This document shows positions 42,246 through 52,038 of a stretch of 64,000 nt of DNA, one piece after another. This DNA comes from an alpha proteobacterium IMCC14465 (GTDB lineage: Bacteria > Pseudomonadota > Alphaproteobacteria > RS24), in assembly GCA_000293845.2 (NCBI GenBank), contig ALYF01000003.1:434001-498000 (forward strand), given 5' to 3'. The notes beneath the pieces were generated by a model. The model ran no database searches. It saw only the letters and a list, made by a program, of their open reading frames with translations, and was not told where the DNA came from. Each line of letters starts with the position of its first letter. The first letter of the stretch is position 1. A program made the position numbers and the translations under genes.

Positions 42246-45025
42246 AGCACATATTGCAAAATACCGCCACTACGGAAATATTCTGTCTCGTTTTGTGTAT
42301 CGATGCGACTCAGCAGGCTGACTTTGGTTTTGCGTCCATTGGCGCGTTCAATCACCATTTGAATTTTCTGGCGAGGTTTTAGTTTATCCAGCCCTTCAAT
42401 AGTGATTTTCTCCGACCCATCCAGCTTGAGTTTCCCCCAGCTATCGCCTTGTGCAAATTGAAGCGGGGCAACACCCATGCCGACCAAATTGGAACGGTGA
42501 ATACGCTCAAAGCTCTCGGCAATAACAGCGCGCACGCCCAACAATCTGGTGCCTTTTGCGGCCCAGTCGCGACTAGAGCCCGTGCCATATTCCTTACCGG
42601 CAAACACCACCAAAGGTGTCTCGGATGCAGCATATTGTATGGCGGCATCATAAATGCTCATTTCCTTTTTAGATGGCTGGTGGCGTGTTACGCCGCCTTC
42701 CGTTCCGGGCGCCATTTGATTGCGGATACGAATATTGGCAAATGTGCCACGCATCATGACTTCATGATTACCGCGCCGCGACCCGTAAGAATTAAAGTTC
42801 TGCGCCTTGACCTTGTTTTTGGTCAGATAGCTCCCTGCAGGGCTGTCCGCCTTAATTGATCCGGCGGGAGAAATATGATCCGTCGTGATGCTGTCTCCCA
42901 AAAGGGCGAGAATACGCGCGTCATTAATGGGCTGAATATCTTTAACTTCCTTATCGCCCAAATCATCAAAAAAGGATGGCTTTTGGACATAGGTGGATTT
43001 TTTATTCCAGTCAAAGGTCTGACCCTTTTGCGCTTTGATTTTGCGCCAGCCAGTATCACCCTTAAAGACATTCGCATAGCGGCTTTTAAACATGCTTGGC
43101 TTCACAGCCTTGCGCGCCGTTTCGGAAATATCATGGCTGGAAGGCCAGATATCCGCGAGATAGACAGGATTGCCTTTTTTGTCATGACCAATAGGGTCGG
43201 TTGCGAGATTGATTTTAACCGTACCGGCAATGGCATAGGCAACAACCAGCAGAGGTGAGGCAAGGTAATTAGCCTTCACATCCGGGCTGACACGCCCTTC
43301 AAAATTCCGGTTGCCCGATAGGACTGATGTGACAATCAAATCATTTTTATTAACCGTGTCTGCAATCGGCTTCGATAACGGGCCAGAATTACCGATACAA
43401 GTTGTGCAGCCATAACCGACGAGATTAAAGCCGAGCTTGTTCAAGGATGTTTGCAGTCCTGCTTCTTTCAGATATTCCGTCACAACCTGCGAGCCGGGTG
43501 CGAGAGATGTCTTAACCCATGGTTTGACAGTCAATCCTTTCGCGACAGCATTTTGTGCCAGCAGTCCGGCACCAATCATAACGGAAGGGTTGGAGGTGTT
43601 TGTGCAAGACGTTATCGCCGCAATCGCCACATCGCCATGACCGAGGTCAAACTTCTCGCCGCGAACAGCGACGCGTTTGTTGCGGGCATATTTTGCCGTG
43701 CCGAGATCTTCAAGCGCCTGACTGAAATTATCTCCCATATCTTCCATCAGCACGCGGTCTTGCGGGCGTTTTGGACCAGCAAGGCTTGGGCGGATATCTT
43801 CGAGTTTCAGGCTGAGTTTTGAGGTGAAGACCGGATCCGGTGATTTCGAGGTACGGAACATGCCTTGCGCTTTGGCATATTTCTCAACCAGTTGAATGCG
43901 TGCAGGCGAGCGGCCGGTGGCTTTAAGGTAGCCCAGCGTATCCGTATCGACAGGGAAGAAACCACAAGTTGCGCCATATTCGGGCGCCATATTGGCAATC
44001 GTTGCCTGATCTTCAAGTGACAGCGTGTCGAGGCCTGGGCCGTAAAATTCGACGAATTTACCAACAACGCCTTTCGCGCGCAGCATTTCGACAATCGTCA
44101 AAACCAAATCTGTGGCCGTCGCGCCTTCCGGCAATCGACCGGTGAGCTTGAACCCGACAACCTCAGGCAAGAGCATGGAAATCGGCTGCCCCAGCATGGC
44201 TGCTTCAGCTTCAATTCCGCCAACGCCCCAGCCTAGAACAGACAGGCCGTTCACCATAGTGGTGTGGCTATCCGTACCGACAAGCGTATCGGGATAGGCA
44301 ACTTCAACAGTTTTACCATTGAGGGAGGTTTTCTTCGTCCAGACAGTTTGTGCCAGATTTTCCAGATTAACCTGGTGGCAAATGCCTGTGCCGGGTGGAA
44401 CAACGCGGAAATTTTCAAAGGCCTGACTACCCCAGCGCAAAAATTCATAACGCTCTTGGTTGCGGTCATATTCGAGGTCTACATTTTGCTTAAGCGATGA
44501 ACTCGTACCGAAATGATCGACCATAACTGAGTGGTCAATGACAAGATCCACAGGGGTGAGCGGATTAATTTTTTTGGGGTTGCCACCAATATCTTCCATG
44601 GCGTTACGCATGGCGGCGAGATCAACAACGGCGGGGACGCCTGTAAAATCCTGCATCAGCACGCGCGCTGGACGATAGGCAATCTCGCGATTTGACTTGC
44701 GACGCGACATCCATTTTTTAATCGCGATAATATCATCCGCCGTGACTGTATCACCGTCTTCATGACGCAGAAGATTTTCGAGCAAAACTTTCATGGAATA
44801 AGGCAGGGCGGAAATACCGTCCAGACCGTTTTTTTCTGCCTGCTTCAGGCTGAAATAGGCATATGATTTCGAGCCAACCTTGAGGGTCTTTAGGGCTTTA
44901 AAGCTGTTTGGATGTTTGGGTGATGCTGTTTTTGTCGCCCTAGATCTTGTCGCCTGAGATTTGGTTGTCGGTTTTTTCTTTTGAACTGTTTTATTTGCAG
45001 TTTTGCTAACACGTTGCGTCGCCAT
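42227..45025 (-). CDS. acnA: Aconitate hydratase A
   Basis: A 932-residue aconitase that interconverts citrate and isocitrate in the TCA cycle. The [4Fe-4S] ligands are in [12 protein letters not shown] and [12 protein letters not shown]; other landmarks are [35 protein letters not shown] and [17 protein letters not shown]. The start is the ATG at 45025, with GGGGAT 5-10 bases upstream; a further open frame to 45166 lacks family sequence. The first 40 residues ([20 protein letters not shown]...) are a Lys/Thr/Ser-rich extension not found in most AcnA, making it about 35-40 residues longer than usual. Divergent from ccmA, as in other alphaproteobacteria. Confidence 0.97.
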   Translation of the reverse strand: MATQRVSKTANKTVQKKKPTTKSQATRSRATKTASPKHPNSFKALKTLKVGSKSYAYFSLKQAEKNGLDGISALPYSMKVLLENLLRHEDGDTVTADDIIAIKKWMSRRKSNREIAYRPARVLMQDFTGVPAVVDLAAMRNAMEDIGGNPKKINPLTPVDLVIDHSVMVDHFGTSSSLKQNVDLEYDRNQERYEFLRWGSQAFENFRVVPPGTGICHQVNLENLAQTVWTKKTSLNGKTVEVAYPDTLVGTDSHTTMVNGLSVLGWGVGGIEAEAAMLGQPISMLLPEVVGFKLTGRLPEGATATDLVLTIVEMLRAKGVVGKFVEFYGPGLDTLSLEDQATIANMAPEYGATCGFFPVDTDTLGYLKATGRSPARIQLVEKYAKAQGMFRTSKSPDPVFTSKLSLKLEDIRPSLAGPKRPQDRVLMEDMGDNFSQALEDLGTAKYARNKRVAVRGEKFDLGHGDVAIAAITSCTNTSNPSVMIGAGLLAQNAVAKGLTVKPWVKTSLAPGSQVVTEYLKEAGLQTSLNKLGFNLVGYGCTTCIGNSGPLSKPIADTVNKNDLIVTSVLSGNRNFEGRVSPDVKANYLASPLLVVAYAIAGTVKINLATDPIGHDKKGNPVYLADIWPSSHDISETARKAVKPSMFKSRYANVFKGDTGWRKIKAQKGQTFDWNKKSTYVQKPSFFDDLGDKEVKDIQPINDARILALLGDSITTDHISPAGSIKADSPAGSYLTKNKVKAQNFNSYGSRRGNHEVMMRGTFANIRIRNQMAPGTEGGVTRHQPSKKEMSIYDAAIQYAASETPLVVFAGKEYGTGSSRDWAAKGTRLLGVRAVIAESFERIHRSNLVGMGVAPLQFAQGDSWGKLKLDGSEKITIEGLDKLKPRQKIQMVIERANGRKTKVSLLSRIDTQNETEYFRSGGILQYVLRQLAA

Positions 45026-45165
45026 GTGTATCCCCTGAATTAATGAGTTATGTGCTGAATACCGGATGTTATCCGAATTTGAGGCGAATATACTGTTTTT
45101 AGATTTTAATTTCCACGCTTTAGAAAAATTTATTTTTTTGCGCTCACAAGTGTATATTACCACCA

Positions 45166-45792
45166 ATGATGAATGCTAATAATTTCCTGAAATCTGACCT
45201 TTTGATAGAGGGTCATTCGCTATTGTGTCACCGTGGCGGGCGCCTTGTTTTCACCGGACTGGATTTCAGCGTGCAAGCGGGTATGGCGATGATGGTGCGG
45301 GGAGCTAACGGGGCAGGTAAAACGTCTTTGTTACGCGTGATAGCAGGGTTTTTACCGCTTTCAGGCGGGTCGCTTAAGCGCCCGGAAACGGCATCGCTCT
45401 ATCATTATTTGGGGCATCAAAACGCGCTTAAAAAGCAAAAAACCGTTATGGAAAACCTGTCTTTTTGGGCTGGGTTTCATGGAACGACTGCAATACAGGC
45501 ATCTTACGATGATATTCTTGCGGCGGCGGGTATTGATGGCCTTGCAGATATGAAAACGGCTGCTTTGTCCTCGGGCCAGCAGCGACGACTGGCTTTGACA
45601 CGCCTTATCGCAGCACCGCGCCCGATATGGCTGCTGGATGAACCGCTCACCGGTCTTGATGATAATGGCAAAGACTGGCTGTCATCCATTGCACAGGCGC
45701 ATTTGGCGCAAAACGGTCTGATTATCGCCGCCAGTCACGACGTGCTTCCCTTCACCACGCATGATTTGATGATAGGGGGCGCAAAATTATGA
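45166..45792 (+). CDS. ccmA: Cytochrome c maturation ABC ATPase CcmA
   Basis: A 208-residue ATPase of the CcmABCD complex, which loads haem onto CcmE and releases it. Walker A is [20 protein letters not shown], the signature is [14 protein letters not shown], Walker B is [12 protein letters not shown], and the switch His is in [11 protein letters not shown] short N-terminal region ([20 protein letters not shown]) precedes the core. The stop overlaps the ccmB start by four bases. Divergent from acnA. Confidence 0.95.
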   Translation: MMNANNFLKSDLLIEGHSLLCHRGGRLVFTGLDFSVQAGMAMMVRGANGAGKTSLLRVIAGFLPLSGGSLKRPETASLYHYLGHQNALKKQKTVMENLSFWAGFHGTTAIQASYDDILAAAGIDGLADMKTAALSSGQQRRLALTRLIAAPRPIWLLDEPLTGLDDNGKDWLSSIAQAHLAQNGLIIAASHDVLPFTTHDLMIGGAKL

Positions 45793-46460
45793 GCAGTTTT
45801 ATGGCCCTTATTCGTCAAGATATTGTGTTGGCCTGGCGGGAAAATTCTGCCGGTCTGTCAATCAGCTTTTTTATGATTGCCGTTGCGTTGATACCTTTTG
45901 GACTGGGGCCGGATTTGAAACTTCTAAGGGACATAGCGCCGGGGCTTGTCTGGGTGGCACTTTTACTGGCTGTGTTGTTATCGTTGGAGTCGATTTTTCA
46001 AGCAGATTTGGAAGATGGTAGTTTCGACCAGTATCTCTTGTCTGACACGCCGCTTGAGTTTCTTCTCTTGGCAAAGGGACTTGCGCATTGGCTGGGGGTT
46101 GTTTTGCCGCTGGTGCTGACCGCGCCTTTGGCGGGGCTATTATTGAATATTGATACACCAAGTCTTCTGCCCGTGTGTCTTATATTATTGGCGGGCAGTC
46201 CGGCGATGAGTTTTCTGGGCATGATGGGCAGTGCGCTGGCGGCAGGCGTGTCGCGAAGCGGGTTGCTTGCGGCCTTAATGGTGATGCCGCTTTATGTGCC
46301 GGTGCTGATTTTTGGGAGTTCTGCGCTGTCGCAAATTCTGTCAGGCGCGGCTTTTGCCGATTGGATAGGGGCGGTGTTTCTTTTATTATCAATAGGCGGG
46401 GCGGCATTATTTTTTGGCCCATTAGTGGCGGCGGCCGGCTTGCGCGCCTTTCTCAAATGA
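45789..46460 (+). CDS. ccmB: Haem exporter membrane protein CcmB
   Basis: A 223-residue integral membrane protein with six predicted spans, the permease partner of CcmA. Family features are the start LIRQDIVLAWRENSAG, the sequence LLALLLSLESIFQADLEDGSF-like segment (here VALLLAVLLSLESIFQADLE), DQYLLSDTPLEFLLLAKGLAHW, and AGSPAMSFLGMMGSALAAG. Length is normal. Overlaps ccmA and precedes ccmC by 47 bp in one operon. Confidence 0.94.
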   Translation: MSSFMALIRQDIVLAWRENSAGLSISFFMIAVALIPFGLGPDLKLLRDIAPGLVWVALLLAVLLSLESIFQADLEDGSFDQYLLSDTPLEFLLLAKGLAHWLGVVLPLVLTAPLAGLLLNIDTPSLLPVCLILLAGSPAMSFLGMMGSALAAGVSRSGLLAALMVMPLYVPVLIFGSSALSQILSGAAFADWIGAVFLLLSIGGAALFFGPLVAAAGLRAFLK

Positions 46461-46507
46461 CCATCATGTCGCTTTGACTTTCCCTACAGGACGGATAAAT
46501 TACCCGA

Positions 46508-47242
46508 ATGTTGACATACGCAAATCCGAATAGATTTATGCAACTCGCGCGGCGTCTGACCTTGCCGGTCTGGGGGCTATGTCTTGTGTGTCTGAGTGTC
46601 GGTCTTTATATGGCTTTTTCCGCCCCCGCAGATTACCAGCAGGGTATGACGGTGCGGATTATGTTCATTCATGTCCCTGCCGCGTGGATGTCTCTATTTG
46701 TTTACACATTTTTGACCATTTCCTCGATTTTCGGTCTGGTTTTTCGCCATCCTTTGGGGCATGTAGCTGCTAAATCTGCAGCACTTATCGGGGCGGGCTT
46801 CACCTTAATAACCTTAATAACGGGCGCGCTTTGGGGCAAGCCGATGTGGGGCACTTGGTGGGTGTGGGATGCACGACTTACATCGGTGTTGGTGCTGTTT
46901 TTCATCTATCTCGGCTATCTGGCGATATGGACAGCGATTGAAGACCCGCTTCAGGCCGGGCGTGTATCATCCGTGCTGGCAATAGTCGGTTTTGTAAATG
47001 TGCCGATTGTTAAATTCTCGGTTGATTGGTGGAACACATTGCATCAGCCGGCAAGCGTGTCGCGCTTAGATGCACCTGCGCTTCATAGCGATTATCTTTG
47101 GCCATTACTGGTTATGGCGCTGGGGTTTCAGCTCTTATTTTTTGCGCTTTGGTTGTTGCGGATGCAGACAGAAATTTTCAAACAAAAATTACGTGTTCGC
47201 CGTCTTGGTCTGGTTGAAACGACGCATGGGACAGCTGGCTGA
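46508..47242 (+). CDS. ccmC: Haem-handling membrane protein CcmC
   Basis: A 244-residue six-span inner-membrane protein that presents haem to CcmE. The WWD-type haem-binding motif is WGTWWVWDARLTS, preceded by ITGALWGKPM; conserved His residues flank it in MFIHVPAAWMSL and WWNTLHQP. Length is normal. It is followed one base after its stop by the small ccmD gene. Confidence 0.95.
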   Translation: MLTYANPNRFMQLARRLTLPVWGLCLVCLSVGLYMAFSAPADYQQGMTVRIMFIHVPAAWMSLFVYTFLTISSIFGLVFRHPLGHVAAKSAALIGAGFTLITLITGALWGKPMWGTWWVWDARLTSVLVLFFIYLGYLAIWTAIEDPLQAGRVSSVLAIVGFVNVPIVKFSVDWWNTLHQPASVSRLDAPALHSDYLWPLLVMALGFQLLFFALWLLRMQTEIFKQKLRVRRLGLVETTHGTAG

Positions 47243-47243
47243 T

Positions 47244-47393
47244 ATGGAGCATGATTTTTATATAGGCCTCAGCTATGGCGTGACGGTAACGATTTTAGGC
47301 CTGCTGACGGCTCGTACTTTGCGTGCCTATTTGAACTTCAGAAAGCAGATTGATGACGCGTTTAAATCAGACGACGCCCCCAAAAGCGTCTAA
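47244..47393 (+). CDS. ccmD: Small haem exporter subunit CcmD
   Basis: A 49-residue single-span protein. MEHDFYIGLSYGVTVTILGL is the membrane part, followed by a cytoplasmic charged tail (LRAYLNFRKQIDDAFKSDD). CcmD is needed for release of haem-loaded CcmE from CcmC. The ATG at 47244 follows the ccmC stop at once, and the end overlaps ccmG by 41 bp, so translation is coupled. Confidence 0.85.
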   Translation: MEHDFYIGLSYGVTVTILGLLTARTLRAYLNFRKQIDDAFKSDDAPKSV

Positions 47394-47934
47394 GGCGCGC
47401 GCACCGAGAAGATATTTTATCTTTTTTGCGGTTTTTGCCTCCATATTCATCTTGTTTTTCTTGGCATTGCAAAAAGGTGACCCGTCCTCACTCCCTTCTG
47501 TTCTTATCGATAAGCCTGTACCGGCATTTTCATTACCTGCCCATCCGGAAATTGGTTTTGACGGTTTTGATGCGTCAGATTTTAAGCAGGGCGACTTATC
47601 CTTGCTCAATATCTGGGCGAGTTGGTGTGTGCCATGTCGGCAGGAGCATCCTATTTTAATGTCGCTGGCGCGTTCTGGTGTGTCCATTTACGGCCTAAAT
47701 TATAAAGACACGCCGCAGGCTGCGACGCGCTTTTTGACAGGTCTGGGGAACCCTTATCAAAAAATTGGCATGGACCAAGATGGCCGGGCTGCGATTAGCT
47801 TTGGGGTTTATGGTGTGCCGGAAACATTTGTTATTGATGGTCGCGGCAAAATTTTGCACCGTCACATTGGTCCGTTAACGCAGGAATTCATTGCTGAAAC
47901 ATTGTTTCCAATGTTAGGGGTAGTTAACGACTAG
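47353..47934 (+). CDS. ccmG: Thiol:disulfide interchange protein CcmG/DsbE
   Basis: A 193-residue membrane-anchored periplasmic thioredoxin that keeps apocytochrome c cysteines reduced for haem attachment. One membrane span (YFIFFAVFASIFILFFLALQ) near residue 23, then the thioredoxin fold with the active site NIWASWCVPCRQEHP, YGLNYKDTPQAATRFL and the cis-Pro region GVYGVPETFVIDGRGKI. The ATG at 47353 is used. It ends the ccmABCDG row; ccmE, ccmF and ccmH are not in this window. Confidence 0.95.
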   Translation: MTRLNQTTPPKASKARAPRRYFIFFAVFASIFILFFLALQKGDPSSLPSVLIDKPVPAFSLPAHPEIGFDGFDASDFKQGDLSLLNIWASWCVPCRQEHPILMSLARSGVSIYGLNYKDTPQAATRFLTGLGNPYQKIGMDQDGRAAISFGVYGVPETFVIDGRGKILHRHIGPLTQEFIAETLFPMLGVVND

Positions 47935-47968
47935 TTATTATCTGCGTTAGAGAGTGAGTGGGGGTCAC

Positions 47969-48544
47969 ATGGTTTTTCAAGATAAATCACGAGCGTATAA
48001 TCACGACCCGCTTTTTTCAAAACGCGCACCGGATAATGATTCACTCACCAGAAATATTTGTGACACTTGCGGGTTTATTGATTATGTGAACCCGAAAATC
48101 GTCGCAGGCGTTGTTGCCCTCTGGGACGGCAAGATACTTATGTGCCGCCGCGATATTGAACCACGTAAAGGTTTCTGGACTCTCCCTGCCGGTTTTATGG
48201 AACAGCTTGAGACGACACAGCAGGGCGCGGCCCGTGAAGCCAAAGAAGAAGCCTGTGCCGATGTCGATATAGGGCCTTTACTGGCGATTTATAATGTCGA
48301 ACGTATCAGCCAAGTGCAGATTTTTTATCGCGGGGATTTGCGTTCCCCCGATATTGCTGCCGGTGATGAAACGGTTGAAGTCGCTCTGTTTGACTGGGAG
48401 GAAATCCCTTGGGCTGAGTTGGCTTTTCCAAGCGTTTATTGGGCGCTGAAATATTTTGCCGAAACGCGGGATAAGGAAAATTTCCCGCCTGCACCGCAAC
48501 CGGAAGATTGGCTGGCGACACCCGGCTTTAACTATACGGGTTAA
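47969..48544 (+). CDS. NUDIX hydrolase with N-terminal zinc-ribbon-like motif
   Basis: A 191-residue NUDIX protein. The Nudix box is GFMEQLETTQQGAAREAKEE followed by ACAD, with the final conserved Gly replaced by Cys. A CDTCGFIDYVNPKIVAGVV segment precedes it, similar to the half zinc ribbon of NADH-pyrophosphatase-like members. It would hydrolyse a nucleoside diphosphate derivative; the substrate is not predictable. The ATG at 47969 follows GGGGGTC; a GTG at 47954 is less likely. Convergent with ftsY (6-bp gap). Confidence 0.85.
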   Translation: MVFQDKSRAYNHDPLFSKRAPDNDSLTRNICDTCGFIDYVNPKIVAGVVALWDGKILMCRRDIEPRKGFWTLPAGFMEQLETTQQGAAREAKEEACADVDIGPLLAIYNVERISQVQIFYRGDLRSPDIAAGDETVEVALFDWEEIPWAELAFPSVYWALKYFAETRDKENFPPAPQPEDWLATPGFNYTG

Positions 48545-48550
48545 TCCGCG

Positions 48551-49471
48551 TTAAGAGATATCCTCAAGCCCGACCAGCGCCCGCGCATAGATAGCCGCAT
48601 CAAACAGCAATAGGTCATCTGCCGTTTCCCCTACGCCGATATAATGAATGGGCAGGTTGAGCCGCTCAGCTATCGCAACCAGTACCCCGCCACGGGCTGT
48701 GCCATCTAGTTTGGTCATAATAATGCCCGAGGTTTCTGCAGATTTTTGAAATATCTCAGCCTGTGCGAGTGCATTTTGTCCGGTTGTGGCATCCAGAATA
48801 AGCAAAGAGGCATGAGGCACATCTGGGTCAATTTTGCGTAATACGCGAATGATCTTTTCCAGCTCTGCCATGAGGTCGTTATTCGATTGCAACCGCCCTG
48901 CCGTATCAATCATCAAAATATCCGTAGCTGACGTCTTGGCTTGTTGCAAAGCGTCAAAAGCCAGACCTGCCGCATCACCGCCTTGCTTGGTGGTGACCAC
49001 GGGTACATTGGCACGCTCACCCCAAATGGTGAGTTGTTCAATCGCGGCGGCTCTGAATGTGTCGCCTGCTGCCAGCATGACGGATTTACCTTCATTCTGA
49101 AATTTATGAGCCAGCTTTCCGATTGTGGTCGTTTTACCTGCCCCATTTACCCCCGTCATGAGAATGACAAATGGCTGATGCATATCGGGATTTAAAGCCC
49201 CACTTTGCGCGGCGAGTTTTTCTGTTATTTCTGCTGCGAGCATTTCCTTGACGTCTGCTTCTGACACCTCGCCCTCAATTTTCTTTTGAGCGATATTAGC
49301 GATGATATCTGCTGAAGCCGACAGCCCTAAATCCGAGGTGATAAGAAGTTCTTCAAGTTCCTGAAGTGTCTCCTTGTCCAGTCGACGGCGGTTAATAATG
49401 CTCCCCAGATTTTCACCAAGTGCGCGGCTTGATCGGGATAGGCCGGATTTAAGGCGGTCAAAAATACCCAT
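48551..49471 (-). CDS. ftsY: Signal recognition particle receptor FtsY
   Basis: A 306-residue SRP-type GTPase of the inner membrane face that receives ribosome-SRP complexes. G1 is TGVNGAGKTTTIGKLA, the insertion-box region is AAGDTFRAAAIEQLTIWG, G3 is MIDTAGRLQSN, G4 is TKLDGTARGG. The N domain (GENLGSIINRRRLDKETLQE) is complete, but the acidic A domain of E. coli FtsY is absent, as usual in this class. Forms a cluster with mtaB and dapF on the minus strand; its partner ffh lies 2.6 kb away. Confidence 0.96.
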   Translation of the reverse strand: MGIFDRLKSGLSRSSRALGENLGSIINRRRLDKETLQELEELLITSDLGLSASADIIANIAQKKIEGEVSEADVKEMLAAEITEKLAAQSGALNPDMHQPFVILMTGVNGAGKTTTIGKLAHKFQNEGKSVMLAAGDTFRAAAIEQLTIWGERANVPVVTTKQGGDAAGLAFDALQQAKTSATDILMIDTAGRLQSNNDLMAELEKIIRVLRKIDPDVPHASLLILDATTGQNALAQAEIFQKSAETSGIIMTKLDGTARGGVLVAIAERLNLPIHYIGVGETADDLLLFDAAIYARALVGLEDIS

Positions 49472-49494
49472 CAGTTTTGGTTCTCTTTATTTAA

Positions 49495-49526
49495 GGTGGT
49501 CATGATTTGCGGTGGTCATGAGACGC
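49495..49526. repeat. 16-bp tandem duplication at the 3' end of mtaB
   Basis: GGTGGTCATGATTTGC (49495-49510) is followed by GGTGGTCATGAGACGC (49511-49526). The second copy contains the mtaB stop (49516-49518, minus strand); the first lies in the gap before ftsY. Confidence 0.8.
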
Positions 49527-50832
49527 GCTTTGCGATTAATTTTGTGCCGTCATGTCCGGTTATGTCAAAATTATATATGTCGCCAATCGACGGGGCATCT
49601 TGTTCTTCATGTGAGAAATCAATCATGGCAAATGTTTCGCTGCGTGCTTGACCCAGTTTTTCAATCAAGCCTTTCACAGTGGTGCCGATTTGCGTCTCCA
49701 GCCAGTCTTGTCTGACTTTATCGCCTGCGGCGCGTAACAATTTGGCGCGCTCCCGAATTATTGCGGCAGGAAGCTGAGGCATTTTAGCCGCTGGCGTATC
49801 GGGGCGCGGCGAGAACGGAAAAACATGCAACCAAACAATCTGACAATCCTCAACCAGCTTGAGGGAATTCTCGAACATCTCATCTGTTTCGGTTGGAAAT
49901 CCTGCGATGATATCGGCACCAAAGACCATGTCCGGTCTTTTGGCTTTCATCTCGCGGCAAAAAGTAATGGCATCTTCGCGCGTGTGGCGGCGTTTCATGC
50001 GTTTTAAAATCATATCATCGCCAGCCTGCAACGAAAGATGCAAATGCGGCATGACGCGTTTATCTTGCACGACCCGCTCAAGTAATGTGGCGTCTAATTC
50101 TACCGCATCCACAGATGACAGGCGCAAGCGTTCAAGCTTGGGTGTGCTTTCCAATATTGCCGATACCAAATCGCCTAATCCGTTAGGCTCACAATCTGCA
50201 AGGTCACCCCCCCAGCTGGTAATATCCACGCCTGTCAGCACGATTTCTTGATGCCCTGCCGCAACAAGCGATTGGCAATTTTCCACGACTTCTGAAATCG
50301 GTGTTGAGCGAGAATTACCGCGCCCGAAAGGAATAATGCAAAATGTACAGCGATGGTCACATCCGGTCTGCACCTGAACAAAAGCCCGTGCGCGGTTTTG
50401 CGGCGGCACATTGGAACGCGGTACAGCGCGGGTGATGTTCATAATATCGCTGACTTGTATAGTCTTGGTTGGCTGCGAGGTTTCAGTCGCCTCATCAGTT
50501 ACATCATTTGGCGTATAGGAGGATGGCAAAAACTTTTCCTCATTGCCCAGCACCTGACTGACTTCCGGCATGGCGGCAAAGGCATCGCCATCTGTTTGGG
50601 CGGCACAGCCTGTCACGATAATCGGCGTTTCCGGTGTGGCTTTTGCCGCTTTGCGCACGGCTTGGCGCGCTTGCCTTACGGCTTCAGAAGTTACAGCGCA
50701 GCTATTAATGATTGTGGCCTGCGTCAGCCCTGCTTTGTCTGCGGCGTCACGAATATGATCGCCGTCTAATGCGTTGAGGCGGCAACCAAAATTCCTGACT
50801 GTGAGGGTCTCACTTTTCGTCACATTTTTCAT
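49516..50832 (-). CDS. mtaB: tRNA t6A37 methylthiotransferase MtaB
   Basis: A 438-residue radical-SAM methylthiotransferase that converts t6A to ms2t6A at position 37 of tRNA, so it acts after TsaD. The N-terminal UPF0004 domain has the auxiliary cluster Cys residues in NFGCRLNALDGD, INSCAVTSEA and VTGCAAQTDGD; the radical-SAM motif is QTGCDHRCTFCIIPFGRG; the C-terminal TRAM domain is present (AMIDFSHEEQDAPSIGDIYN). Overlaps the end of dapF by one base. Its 3' end is duplicated in tandem. Confidence 0.94.
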   Translation of the reverse strand: MKNVTKSETLTVRNFGCRLNALDGDHIRDAADKAGLTQATIINSCAVTSEAVRQARQAVRKAAKATPETPIIVTGCAAQTDGDAFAAMPEVSQVLGNEEKFLPSSYTPNDVTDEATETSQPTKTIQVSDIMNITRAVPRSNVPPQNRARAFVQVQTGCDHRCTFCIIPFGRGNSRSTPISEVVENCQSLVAAGHQEIVLTGVDITSWGGDLADCEPNGLGDLVSAILESTPKLERLRLSSVDAVELDATLLERVVQDKRVMPHLHLSLQAGDDMILKRMKRRHTREDAITFCREMKAKRPDMVFGADIIAGFPTETDEMFENSLKLVEDCQIVWLHVFPFSPRPDTPAAKMPQLPAAIIRERAKLLRAAGDKVRQDWLETQIGTTVKGLIEKLGQARSETFAMIDFSHEEQDAPSIGDIYNFDITGHDGTKLIAKRVS

Positions 50833-51749
50833 TACAGCTTCACCTTCCCGTCAAACTCAAACTCAGCGGGTCCGCGCATAATATAAGTCTCTGCGCCGGG
50901 TTGATAGCGAATGGTGATGATGTCGCTTTCATTTCTGTCCCGATTAATGGGCGGCATAATATCCACCTCGGTGCGTAATGTGCCGTCGGGCAATCGTGTC
51001 GCGCCGAGTTCGATGGCGGCGATTGCCGTCGCACAAGCGCCCGTGCCACAGGCTTTTGTTAGCCCTGCGCCGCGCTCCCAAGTATGCAGTAAAATTGTAG
51101 CTCTTTCAAAATCTCGCAATATTTGCGCAAAATTGATATTTGCCTGTTGGGGAAAGAGCGCATGTATTTCCAGCTCGCTGCCATATTTGGAGGCCATCCA
51201 TTTGGTTTTTTTGGAGGCAAAAAAAACAGCATGAGGATTGCCGACATTCACCAAAAATGCCGGAGGCAACTCATCATGTAATTTGACACCATTGGTTTTG
51301 ACCTCTTCGGCAACCGGAATATCTGCCCAAGCAAATTTGGGTGCCGGCATGCTGACTTCGACGCGATTTTCTGGAAGGACTGCACAGGCTAATTGGCCAC
51401 CCAGCGTTTCAATGACCGGATTGGTGAGGCCTTTATGTTTGGCGAGATAAGCCGCGACTGCCCGCGTGCCATTTCCGCATGACTCGGCCTGACTGCCATC
51501 GGCGTTTCGGATATCCATGAAACAATCACTCACAGCACCTGCAGGGCGTAAAATCAAAATCTGGTCACAGCCCTTGGTCGCCGGATTGTCTCTATCAGCG
51601 ATATGACGCCAAACAGTTTCAGAGATATCGTCAGGCAATAGTGAAGCGTCTTCCATCACATCAAAGATGATGAAATCATTACCCAGCCCATTCATACGGG
51701 AGAAGGGTATCAATTTGTCCTGTCCGTTTGTTTGCGTCACAACGGGCAT
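50832..51749 (-). CDS. dapF: Diaminopimelate epimerase
   Basis: A 305-residue enzyme that converts LL- to meso-diaminopimelate for lysine and peptidoglycan synthesis. The N-terminal motif FSRMNGLGNDFIIFD is present, and the two catalytic Cys are in ESCGNGTRAVA and LTKACGTGACATA, one in each half of the two-domain fold. The first 14 residues (MPVVTQTNGQDKLI) look non-conserved, so an internal start is possible. First gene of the dapF-mtaB-ftsY row, divergent from ffh. Confidence 0.95.
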   Translation of the reverse strand: MPVVTQTNGQDKLIPFSRMNGLGNDFIIFDVMEDASLLPDDISETVWRHIADRDNPATKGCDQILILRPAGAVSDCFMDIRNADGSQAESCGNGTRAVAAYLAKHKGLTNPVIETLGGQLACAVLPENRVEVSMPAPKFAWADIPVAEEVKTNGVKLHDELPPAFLVNVGNPHAVFFASKKTKWMASKYGSELEIHALFPQQANINFAQILRDFERATILLHTWERGAGLTKACGTGACATAIAAIELGATRLPDGTLRTEVDIMPPINRDRNESDIITIRYQPGAETYIMRGPAEFEFDGKVKL

Positions 51750-52038
51750 CCTAAATTACGTTTAATAGCGCCTATATAGGCAGATTAGCGGATAATAGCC
51801 AGTTTTGCATCACTTGTGATACGCCAAAAGAGATGTAAGCGTCTGCTTTACTTGACTTTCTGTCATTCTCTGCCTAATTTGCCCGCAAATCGCATAGATA
51901 AGTATTCTTATCTGGTTTTAGCTCGCTGGAGCAAAATCAACACCCGACAACGATATTCGTCCTCGGGTGCATTATCGGTTGGAAAATATTCAGGTGAAAA
52001 CCCGCCTGAATTTAAAAGTGAATGGATGAAAAAAAGGC

